This document shows positions 6,999-12,816 of a stretch of 15,439 nt of DNA, piece after piece (position 1 is the first letter of the stretch; every line of letters starts with the position of its first letter). A program made the position numbers and the translations under genes. Source of the stretch: UMGS1002 sp050946195. Its GTDB lineage: Bacteria; Bacillota; Clostridia; Oscillospirales; CAG-272. The notes beneath the pieces are model-generated. The model was given only the letters and a program-made list of their open reading frames with translations. It was not told where the DNA came from and did no database searches. The stretch covers positions 1-15,439 of the forward strand of contig JBMNUI010000046.1 in assembly GCA_050946195.1 (NCBI GenBank), written 5' to 3'.

Positions 6999-7373
6999 AT
7001 GGAAATGAAGTTTTACAGATGCCGGCATTGCGGCAACATAATCGCCTATGTCAAAAACTCGGGAGTGGCGGTTGTTTGCTGCGGCGAGAAGATGCAGGAG
7101 CTGGTTGCCAACACCGTCGAGGCATCGTATGAAAAGCACATCCCGGTGGTAAAGGTCGAGGGTGACCGGGTCGAAGTCAGGGTCGGGAGTATCGACCACC
7201 CGATGATACCCGAGCACTACATCGAATGGATTGCCCTGCAGACCAAACAGGGCAACCAGAGAAAGGCGCTGAACCCCGGTGACGAGCCTGCGGTATGCTT
7301 TGCTATTTGCCCGGGCGACGAGGTCGAGGCGGTCTACGAATACTGCAACCTGCACGGGTTGTGGAAGGCCTGA
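6999..7373 (+). CDS. dfx: Desulfoferrodoxin (2Fe superoxide reductase)
   Basis: This 124-residue cytoplasmic iron protein reduces superoxide to hydrogen peroxide without making oxygen (EC 1.15.1.2). The N-terminal desulforedoxin domain carries the rubredoxin-like iron site at Cys8, Cys11, Cys27 and Cys28. The catalytic centre ligands are His47 (in EKHIPV, with the conserved Lys46), His67, His73, Cys116 and His119 (CNLHG). All expected ligands are present. The ATG at 6999 is chosen over the longer in-frame extension because AAAGGAGG (6984-6991) lies 7 bases upstream, the protein then has normal family length, and base composition changes there. Rubredoxin, its usual electron donor, follows 27 bp later. 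Confidence 0.95.
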   Translation: MEMKFYRCRHCGNIIAYVKNSGVAVVCCGEKMQELVANTVEASYEKHIPVVKVEGDRVEVRVGSIDHPMIPEHYIEWIALQTKQGNQRKALNPGDEPAVCFAICPGDEVEAVYEYCNLHGLWKA

Positions 7374-7400
7374 ATGTTACATAAGAAGGGAAACACTGGC

Positions 7401-7562
7401 ATGAAATACGTTTGCAGTCTTTGCGGCTGGGAGTATGACGAGGAAGTCGGCCTGCCCGAGCAGGGTGTTGCTCCCGGAACGAAATTCGAGGATCTTCCCG
7501 AGGACTTTGTCTGCCCGATCTGCGGCGCGGAAAAGGATGCCTTCGAGAAGGCGGAAAACTGA
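7401..7562 (+). CDS. Rubredoxin
   Basis: This is a 53-residue one-iron electron carrier, the normal family length. Cys5, Cys8, Cys38 and Cys41 form the two CxxC iron-binding knuckles (CSLCGW and CPICGA), and GVAPGTKFEDLPEDF is the standard core. The ATG at 7401 has AGAAGGG about 10 bases upstream; the in-frame ATG at 7374, directly after the preceding stop, would add nine atypical residues. Together with the upstream superoxide reductase it forms a two-gene oxygen-defence operon in which rubredoxin passes electrons to the reductase. A strong terminator begins right after the stop. Confidence 0.95.
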   Translation: MKYVCSLCGWEYDEEVGLPEQGVAPGTKFEDLPEDFVCPICGAEKDAFEKAEN

Positions 7563-7597
7563 AAAAACAGCCGGCGGAGTGCCCGCCGGCTGTTTTT
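7563..7597 (+). terminator. Rho-independent terminator of the superoxide reductase-rubredoxin operon
   Basis: A perfect 11-bp stem, ACAGCCGGCGG (7567-7577) with CCGCCGGCTGT (7583-7593), around a 5-base loop. It is flanked by A-run and T-run, so it could work in both directions. Confidence 0.93.
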
Positions 7598-7630
7598 GTG
7601 GAGTGTTGCCCCACGCCCCGGTTTTTCTAC

Positions 7631-7706
7631 GGGACTCCGCCCCCGAACCCCCGCTCAAGGAATTTTATTGAAAGAAAAGTTCCTTGAGAATCCTCAAAAA
7701 ACTTTA
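7631..7706 (+). repeat. G/C-rich dispersed repeat, copy 2
   Basis: Bases 7639-7659 are identical over 21 positions to 14573-14593. The stem CTCAAGGAA (7654-7662)/TTCCTTGAG (7680-7688) follows, then an A-rich tail like the other copies (TCCTCAAAAAACTTT). It lies in the gap between rubredoxin and the hydrolase gene; the remainder of 7707-7839 is A/T-rich and I see no gene in it. Confidence 0.7.
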
Positions 7707-7839
7707 CAAAAAATATCGCCACTCTTTAACCGCTCAGAAAAATAAAACAAAAAAAGCAGAAAAGCACCAATACCGGCGCTTTCAGAGCATATGTCAGGCA
7801 GGTCTGGATATCACAGGTTTCTGCTGAATTATTTGCAGG

Positions 7840-7868
7840 TTGAATAAGATTTGGGGGCATGTTAGAAT
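7840..7868 (+). promoter_or_regulatory. Promoter for the cell-wall hydrolase gene
   Basis: TTGAAT (7840-7845), 17 bp, TAGAAT (7863-7868), with an extended -10 TG at 7860-7861. The predicted start near 7875 leaves a leader of about 90 bases. Confidence 0.65.
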
Positions 7869-7966
7869 GTTTTTGCAGGACAAAAAGCTTTGGCGGCCGG
7901 GGAAAACATCAATTGAGAAAAGGCAAATTCGGCTGCCGGCAAAAAGTGAAAGGAGTGTGTATACAT

Positions 7967-8803
7967 ATGAAAAAGAGAATTCTGCCTCTGGTAATGGCGG
8001 CAATGCTGCTGGTATCGGTCGCGGCATTTCTTATCCCGTCAGCCGCCGCAGCGCCGGAAATCAGGGTCAGCTATAACGGGAGAGAGATAACAAACCCAAA
8101 AAGCCTGCTTATCAATTCGGTTACACATGTTCCGCTCAGGGCTTTCAGCGAGATGATGGGCGTATACAACATCACATGGAACCAAAACACCCAGACCGCT
8201 GCCATAAGCACAAACGGCCTTCAGCTCTCGGCCAAAGTCGGAACCCTCTACATAACCGCAAACGACAGATGTTTTTACACGGTCGAGAAAATTCTTAATA
8301 TAGGCGGCAGGGTTTATGTTCCGGTCCGCCCGCTGGCCCGCGCCTTCGGGCTTGACGTCCACTGGGACGGCGCTACATACAGCGTAAAGCTCACAAACAA
8401 CGGCAGCGGGTACTGCAAAAGCGGCAGCGCATACTACGATAGCGACAGCCTTTACTGGCTTTCAAGGATAATCAGCGCCGAGGCCGAAGTCGAATCGTTT
8501 CTCGGCAAAATCGCGGTGGGTAACGTGGTGCTCAACCGCGTGTCAAGCCGGGACTATCCCAACTACGTATATGGCGTAATATTCGACAGAAAGAACGGTA
8601 CTCAGTTCACCCCGGCCGCAACCGGGACGATTTACAACACGCCATCTCAGGAGAGCATTGTCGCGGCCAAGATCTGCCTTGAGGGCTACAGACTCTCGGA
8701 CGAAATACTGTTTTTCTTCAATCCCAGAATTGCGACCACAAACTGGATTGCCAGAAACCGGCCTTATGTGATGACAATCGGAAACCACGAGTTCTACAAA
8801 TAA
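7967..8803 (+). CDS. Secreted cell-wall hydrolase: copper amine oxidase N-terminal-like domain plus SleB/CwlJ (Hydrolase_2) domain
   Basis: A 278-residue exported protein. Residues 1 to about 28 are a signal peptide (MKKR, a hydrophobic core, then SAAAAPE). Residues about 30-145 resemble the copper amine oxidase N-terminal-like module found in many clostridial surface proteins (VPLRAFSEMMG and YVPVRPLARAFG are its signatures). The C-terminal part is a SleB/CwlJ-type peptidoglycan hydrolase: IISAEAEVESFLGKIAVG with the likely catalytic Glu, NVVLNRV, QFTP, and a terminal IGNHEFYK. SleB enzymes are lytic transglycosylases that open the spore cortex, but vegetative wall roles are also known, so sporulation cannot be concluded. 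ATG 7967 has AAAGGAG (7949-7955) and gives a proper signal peptide; the upstream in-frame extension does not. Single-gene unit with its own promoter and terminator. Confidence 0.9.
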   Translation: MKKRILPLVMAAMLLVSVAAFLIPSAAAAPEIRVSYNGREITNPKSLLINSVTHVPLRAFSEMMGVYNITWNQNTQTAAISTNGLQLSAKVGTLYITANDRCFYTVEKILNIGGRVYVPVRPLARAFGLDVHWDGATYSVKLTNNGSGYCKSGSAYYDSDSLYWLSRIISAEAEVESFLGKIAVGNVVLNRVSSRDYPNYVYGVIFDRKNGTQFTPAATGTIYNTPSQESIVAAKICLEGYRLSDEILFFFNPRIATTNWIARNRPYVMTIGNHEFYK

Positions 8804-8813
8804 GCCCGAAAAG

Positions 8814-8853
8814 GCAAAGCAAAAGCCCGGCGGCCGCCGGGTTTTTGCTTTGC
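8814..8853 (+). terminator. Rho-independent terminator after the hydrolase gene
   Basis: A long stem, GCAAAGCAAAAGCCCGGC (8814-8831) with GCCGGGTTTTTGCTTTGC (8836-8853), around a GGCC loop; the core is CCCGGC/GCCGGG followed by T5. It could act bidirectionally. Confidence 0.88.
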
Positions 8854-9048
8854 AGTCAGGCAGAGTGAGTCTCCCGGATACTGCAAGAAAATTTTATCAG
8901 ACAAAAGACAAATTTTTAGTCTGCCAAAAAACAAATTCCTGAATTTCCCTTATGTGTGCCGGTACATAAAGGCGGCAAGGTCGGCAAAGAATATGTGCGA
9001 GCGGAGATTTTCCGGTTTTAATAAAATAAAGAAAGGAAACTCACAATA

Positions 9049-9264
9049 ATGGTGATTGACAGAATCGCACTGGTTATAGCAATAATAGGCGCTCTTAACT
9101 GGGGCAGCATCGGTCTTTTTGATTTCGATGTTGTCGCTTGGCTCTGTGGCGGACAGGACGCTCTGCTCAGCCGGATTATATACACTATAGTAGCGCTCTC
9201 GGGTATTTGGCTTATATCACTTTTATTCCGGACAAGAGAAAGAATTGAGCGGATTGAGGAGTAA
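9049..9264 (+). CDS. DUF378 family small membrane protein (YuzA-like)
   Basis: A 71-residue protein with two hydrophobic helices separated by a short loop, and a charged C-terminus (RTRERIERIEE) that probably faces the cytoplasm. The segment ALNWGSIGLFDFDVVAWL and the later LSRIIYTIVALSGIWLI are the hallmark of DUF378. The function of the family is unknown. ATG 9049 is preceded by AAAGGA (9032-9037) with an 11-base spacer. It stands alone between two terminators; I found no convincing promoter in 8854-9030, only a weak inverted repeat, TTATGT (8950-8955)/ACATAA (8964-8969). Confidence 0.88.
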   Translation: MVIDRIALVIAIIGALNWGSIGLFDFDVVAWLCGGQDALLSRIIYTIVALSGIWLISLLFRTRERIERIEE

Positions 9265-9276
9265 ACCGACGGCACA

Positions 9277-9320
9277 CGCACAGCGGCTCTCCGCAAGGAG
9301 AGTCTCTGTGCGGTTATCTT
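9277..9320 (+). terminator. Probable terminator of the DUF378 gene
   Basis: A two-part stem, CGCACAG (9277-9283)/CTGTGCG (9306-9312) and CTCTCC/GGAGAG (9287-9292/9297-9302), capped by a GCAA tetraloop with a 3x3 internal loop. The tail GTTATCTTTTG is only moderately T-rich. Confidence 0.6.
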
Positions 9321-9353
9321 TTGTTCCATACTAATCCCGCATTGGCGCAAGAC

Positions 9354-9396
9354 AAAAAAAGACCCCGGAACGCAGCAGCATGCAGCGCTCCGGGGT
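9354..9396 (-). terminator. Terminator of the minus-strand reductase gene
   Basis: ACCCCGGA (9362-9369) pairs with TCCGGGGT (9389-9396). Read on the minus strand, the stem is followed by TC and seven T (complement of 9354-9360). It starts four bases after the gene's stop. Confidence 0.85.
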
Positions 9397-9399
9397 GCT

Positions 9400-11115
9400 T
9401 TATGCCGGGGGTATTTGTTTGTCTTCAGCCGCCGGCCCCGGATATATCAGGCTGCTTTCGGTCTTTCCGTAATGTGTCAACCTGTAAAATAACGCCCCGC
9501 CGGGGTAGACAGATACATTCTCAAAGCCGCGCTGCATGAGAATCCGCGCGGCATTGTAAGCCCGCACCCCTATGGCGCACATGATGATTATGTGCCTTGA
9601 ACTATCGAGCTCATCAGCGCGGCGGCGCAGCTCGCCGAGCGGTATATGGACGGCTTCGAGCAGCGAGAAGGCTTTGAGCTCATCTTTCTCACGGACATCG
9701 AGCAACAGCGAGTCACTGTTGTTTTCAATCGCGTCCCATTCGCAGAAACGGACTTTTCCCGACAAAACATTCCCGGCGACAAAGCCCAGCATGTTGACCG
9801 GGTCTTTGGCCGACGAATATGGGGGAGAATATGCGAACTCAAGCTTCGCAAGGTCAAAAACCGAAGCGCCGAGCCGCATTGCCGTGCCTATTGTGTCGAT
9901 GCGCTTGTCGACACCCTCCCGCCCGACTATCTGGGCGCCGAATATTTTTTTGCCGTCGGTTGAGAATAACAGCTTCAGGGTCATGGGCCGGGCGCCGGGG
10001 TAATAGCCGGCGTGCGGGTTCTGGGTGATGATGGCGACCTCGTAATCCCGCCCCCTGACAAGCCCGCGCCGGGTAAGCTGCTTTTCGTTTGTCCCGGTGA
10101 CCGCGGCGGTCAGGTTGAACACCCTGACGATTGCCGAGCCCTGCACCGCACTGAAGGAGTCCTTGATCCCTGCAATATTGTTGGCCGCAACCCGCCCCTG
10201 CTTGTTGGCCGGGCCGGCAAGCGGCACCATGGCAGGCTCTCCGAAGACAAAATCCCTGACCTCCGCCGCGTCTCCCACGGCGTATATGTCGGGGTCTGAG
10301 GTGAGCATGCTTTCATTTACCACTATTCCGCCCCGCTCGCCGATTTTCAGCCCCGCAGCCCGCGCAAGCTTATTGTTCGGTCGGACGCCGACCGACAGTA
10401 TTACAATATCGGCCTCAATTGTCCTGCCGCTGCTCAGCCGCAGCTCCAAATATCTGTCCCTGTCCGAAAATTCGGCAACCCCGTCGCCGAGGTACAGCTC
10501 CACGCCCTTTGAGGCGAGGTGCCGGTGCAACAGTTGCGCCATTTCAAAGTCAAGCGGCGGCATGACCTGATTGCCGAGCTCTACTATCGAGACCTCAAGC
10601 CCGGCGCGGTGAAGGTTCTCGGCGGCCTCAAGCCCGATAAACCCGCCGCCGACCACCACCGCGCGGCGAGCGTTGTCCTGTATAAACCTCTTTATTGCGT
10701 CGGTATCGGGCAGGGTCGTGAGCGTGCAGACCCGCGGGGAGTCAATACCCGGAATCGGCGGTCTGAGAGGCGAGGAGCCGGTTGAGATCACCAGCTTGTC
10801 GTAGCTTTCTTCATACTGCTCGCCGGTCTCAAGCCGTCTGACAGTGAGCGTTTTCTTTTCTCTGTTGATGGCGACAACCTCGTGCCGTATTCTCACGTCA
10901 ATGTTGAGTTTCCGGCTCATTTCCTCGGGGGTCTGTAGCAGCAGGTCGTCCCTGTCTTCGATAACCCCGCCGATATAATAGGGCAGCCCGCAGTTGGCAA
11001 AGGAGATGTAATCGCCCCGCTCCAAAACCACAATCTGCGCGTTCTCGTCCAGCCGGCGAAGCCTTGCGGCACAGGTCGCGCCCCCTGCAACACCGCCGAT
11101 TATCACTGTTTTCAT
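9400..11115 (-). CDS. CoA-disulfide / persulfide reductase with C-terminal rhodanese domain (CoADR-Rhd)
   Basis: A 571-residue flavoprotein. The FAD-binding motif is VIIGGVAGGATCAARLRR (4-21), and the active-site Cys42 sits in SFANCGLPYYIGG, the signature of single-cysteine CoA-disulfide reductases. The NAD(P)H-binding glycine motif VVVGGGFIGLEAAENL lies near residue 150, and AVGDAAEV is the second FAD contact. The dimerisation domain follows, and residues from about 455 form a rhodanese domain with Cys513 in CAIGVR. Fusions of this type reduce CoA-disulfide, CoA-persulfide or polysulfide with NAD(P)H in sulfur metabolism and redox defence. The start at 11115 is chosen for its GGAGGG ribosome site (complement of 11123-11128) and because the FAD motif follows at once; an upstream ATG at 11151 would add 12 unlike residues. 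It is a single-gene unit, divergent from the T-box operon. Confidence 0.92.
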   Translation of the reverse strand: MKTVIIGGVAGGATCAARLRRLDENAQIVVLERGDYISFANCGLPYYIGGVIEDRDDLLLQTPEEMSRKLNIDVRIRHEVVAINREKKTLTVRRLETGEQYEESYDKLVISTGSSPLRPPIPGIDSPRVCTLTTLPDTDAIKRFIQDNARRAVVVGGGFIGLEAAENLHRAGLEVSIVELGNQVMPPLDFEMAQLLHRHLASKGVELYLGDGVAEFSDRDRYLELRLSSGRTIEADIVILSVGVRPNNKLARAAGLKIGERGGIVVNESMLTSDPDIYAVGDAAEVRDFVFGEPAMVPLAGPANKQGRVAANNIAGIKDSFSAVQGSAIVRVFNLTAAVTGTNEKQLTRRGLVRGRDYEVAIITQNPHAGYYPGARPMTLKLLFSTDGKKIFGAQIVGREGVDKRIDTIGTAMRLGASVFDLAKLEFAYSPPYSSAKDPVNMLGFVAGNVLSGKVRFCEWDAIENNSDSLLLDVREKDELKAFSLLEAVHIPLGELRRRADELDSSRHIIIMCAIGVRAYNAARILMQRGFENVSVYPGGALFYRLTHYGKTESSLIYPGPAAEDKQIPPA

Positions 11116-11196
11116 TCCATCACCCTCCATGCTAGAATAAGCAAAGGTCACCTCAAAACGCCTGCTGTCTGCAGCAAACCGCCCTCGTTTCTGTTC

Positions 11197-11260
11197 TGAT
11201 ATGATAGTATATCATAAAAAACCGGTTTTTTCTATCTCCGAAAGCCGCCGCCGGCGGCTT
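11197..11260. promoter_or_regulatory. Cluster of three palindromes in the divergent intergenic region
   Basis: TGATAT (11197-11202)/ATATCA (11209-11214) is a perfect 6-bp dyad with a 6-base spacer. AAAAAACCGGTTTTTT (11216-11231) is a perfect 16-bp palindrome directly after it. AAGCCGCC (11242-11249)/GGCGGCTT (11253-11260) forms a hairpin. The first two lie where a promoter for the minus-strand reductase is expected; TATACT and TATCAT are possible -10 boxes on that strand, but no -35 is clear. Operator function is a guess. Confidence 0.4.
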
Positions 11261-11295
11261 GGCGAGAATATTTCCGTAAAAAATGTTTTTTGTAC

Positions 11296-11324
11296 TTGAC
11301 AAAACAAAAAAGTCATGATAAAAT
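11296..11324 (+). promoter_or_regulatory. Promoter of the T-box transporter operon
   Basis: TTGACA (11296-11301), 17 bp, TAAAAT (11319-11324), with an extended -10 TG at 11316-11317. The predicted transcript start near 11331 falls just upstream of T-box stem I. Confidence 0.85.
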
Positions 11325-11330
11325 TACACT

Positions 11331-11642
11331 ACTCACACCACCCAAAGGCGATGATCGGAAAAAATAATACGGAAAACGCCAAAAGAGAGCTGTCGGTCGG
11401 TGCGAGACAGCGGCAAGTAGCGTATTTGGTTCGTTCCGGGAGCTGCGTACTGAAAGGCGGACAGGAGCCGTCAAGTAGGATACGACGGGCGCGACCGTTA
11501 TATCGCAGGGACGTTATTATGCGCCCCGTGAGGCTGCATCCGTGAGGCTGTGGCAAAACAGAGTGGTACCACGATATTATACGGCTACCGTGTGCCGGAT
11601 AATCGTCTCTGTATTGTAAAAATACAGAGACTTTTTGTTTTG
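11331..11642 (+). ncRNA. T-box leader (tRNA-sensing riboswitch), specifier most likely UUC (Phe)
   Basis: The leader senses uncharged tRNA and lets transcription continue when the amino acid is scarce. Stem I: kink-turn GATGA/GAGC, lower stem TCGGAA (11355-11360)/TTCCGG (11434-11439), specifier loop with 3' strand TGGTTCG (11427-11433), upper stem AATACG (11366-11371)/CGTATT (11421-11426), then AGAGAG and the apical loop GGTCGGTGCGA between CTGTC and GACAG. By register with the B. subtilis glyQS leader (codon, one purine, short stem, GAGC) the specifier is UUC (11430-11432) followed by G. UGG (Trp) lies directly 5'. The antiterminator has AGAGTGGTACCACG (11560-11573) with A1 pairing ACAGAG (11558-11563) to CTCTGT (11607-11612); its bulge is UGGU, matching A73. 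tRNA-Phe has A73 whereas bacterial tRNA-Trp has G73. T-box identity is near certain; Phe specificity is likely. Confidence 0.95.
11605..11642 (+). terminator. T-box regulated terminator
   Basis: GTCTCTGTATT (11605-11615) pairs perfectly with AATACAGAGAC (11621-11631) and is followed by TTTTTGTTTTG. Its 5' strand CTCTGT is the same segment used by the antiterminator, so the two structures exclude each other. Confidence 0.93.
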
Positions 11643-11718
11643 TTAAATTTCGCTGCCCCGTGCAGACCCCTGCGCGGCGTGCCGCGAATAAAAATATTAT
11701 TTTAGGAGAGAGCAGAAA

Positions 11719-12750
11719 ATGAAACCGAAAATCTCACGTGTGCTCATTTGCATCCTTGCCGGAATTCTCCTGCTTGGACTGATTTCCTGCGGCAGGGAAG
11801 CCGGCTACAACATCCCGATAGTCTGCGGCGAGACAAATATGAACAACGTCTGCGGGATTGCAACCTATGGTGTCAACTACTACAACCTTGGCGTGAAGGC
11901 CGGCGACATGGCCGCCGATATCCTGCTTGAGGGCGCCGATGTCTCAAAGATGCCGGTCCAGTTCGACCCCAACCCGGCACTCTCTGTCAACACCGCCGTG
12001 GCTGAGGAAATCGGCTTTAAGATTCCCGAGGGCGTGCTGGCAAAAGTGACCGATGACTCCACACTTGATGTCACGAGGGTTGATTCGGCCATCGTGTCAT
12101 CGGGAGGCGACTTTACGGTCGGCATTCTCCAGCTTGTCCAGCATATCGCGCTTGACGAGGCCAACTGGGGCTTTCAGGACCAGCTTTCGGTGAGAATGGC
12201 CTCCGCCGGCAAGACTGTCACCATCCTGAGTGAAAACGCCGCCGGCGAGCAGTCGAACAACATAACAATTGCCGAGACCTTTGTGGGCATGAAGGTTGAC
12301 CTCATCTACACTATCGCCACCTCCTCCTCACAGGCGTCGGCTGCGGCGACAGAGGAGATTCCCATTGTGTTCTGCGCGGTCACCAACCCGATTGAAGCCG
12401 GCCTTGTGGAATCGCTGGAGAACCCCGGGCGCAATGTCACCGGAGTGTCTGACATCAACCCGGTAGCCGACCAGATAGACCTTATCGCCGAGCTGCTCGG
12501 CAAGGAAAAAATCACAATCGGCCTGCTCTACACCGCCTCCGAGACCAACTCCGAATACCAGATAAGGCTTGCCAAGCAGCACTGCGAGGCCAAGGGCTAT
12601 AGCTATGTGGTCAAGGGCATAAATGACCTAAATGACATTCAGAACGCCTTTATCGCCCTGAAAGATGTAGACGCCATCTACATACCGACCGACAATGTGC
12701 TGGCCAGCGGTGCGGCGACCGTTCATTCGATAAACATCGGGGGAGAGTAA
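11719..12750 (+). CDS. trpX: ABC transporter substrate-binding lipoprotein, TrpX/ABC_sub_bind family, apparently circularly permuted
   Basis: A 343-residue lipoprotein that would present an amino acid to the permease-ATPase downstream. Residues 1-24 are the lipoprotein signal with lipobox LISC (Cys24). Residues 30-110 (YNIPIVCGETN, GIATYGVNYYNLGVKAGDMA, MPVQFD, IGFKIPE) match what is normally the C-terminal segment of TrpX-type proteins. A linker of about 20 residues follows (111-131). Residues 132-343 (FTVGILQLVQHIALDEA, NNITIAETFVG, TNPIEAGLVESL, NVTGVSD, IYIPTDNVLAS) match the normal N-terminal part and stop (NIGGE) just where the moved segment would begin. Nothing obvious is missing; the order is swapped. 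AGGAG (11704-11708) supports ATG 11719. The gene is under T-box control. Aromatic amino acids are the likely substrate by leader and family. Confidence 0.85.
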   Translation: MKPKISRVLICILAGILLLGLISCGREAGYNIPIVCGETNMNNVCGIATYGVNYYNLGVKAGDMAADILLEGADVSKMPVQFDPNPALSVNTAVAEEIGFKIPEGVLAKVTDDSTLDVTRVDSAIVSSGGDFTVGILQLVQHIALDEANWGFQDQLSVRMASAGKTVTILSENAAGEQSNNITIAETFVGMKVDLIYTIATSSSQASAAATEEIPIVFCAVTNPIEAGLVESLENPGRNVTGVSDINPVADQIDLIAELLGKEKITIGLLYTASETNSEYQIRLAKQHCEAKGYSYVVKGINDLNDIQNAFIALKDVDAIYIPTDNVLASGAATVHSINIGGE

Positions 12751-12762
12751 GGCTTGCCCGAA

Positions 12763-12785
12763 GCGGCCGCGGCATCCGCGGCCGC
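12763..12785 (+). other. Strong intercistronic hairpin between binding protein and permease-ATPase
   Basis: GCGGCCGCGG (12763-12772), CAT loop, CCGCGGCCGC (12776-12785): a perfect 10-bp all-GC stem with no T-run after it. Stable stems at this place in transporter operons commonly protect the upstream binding-protein mRNA and lower downstream expression; that role is inferred here. Confidence 0.6.
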
Positions 12786-12816
12786 CCTCAAAAACTTTTG
12801 ATAAGGTATGTAAAAA

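Noticed and set aside
11315..11545. Small open frame inside the T-box region (76 codons)
   Set aside because: It overlaps the T-box stems and has no ribosome site; RNA structure explains the sequence.
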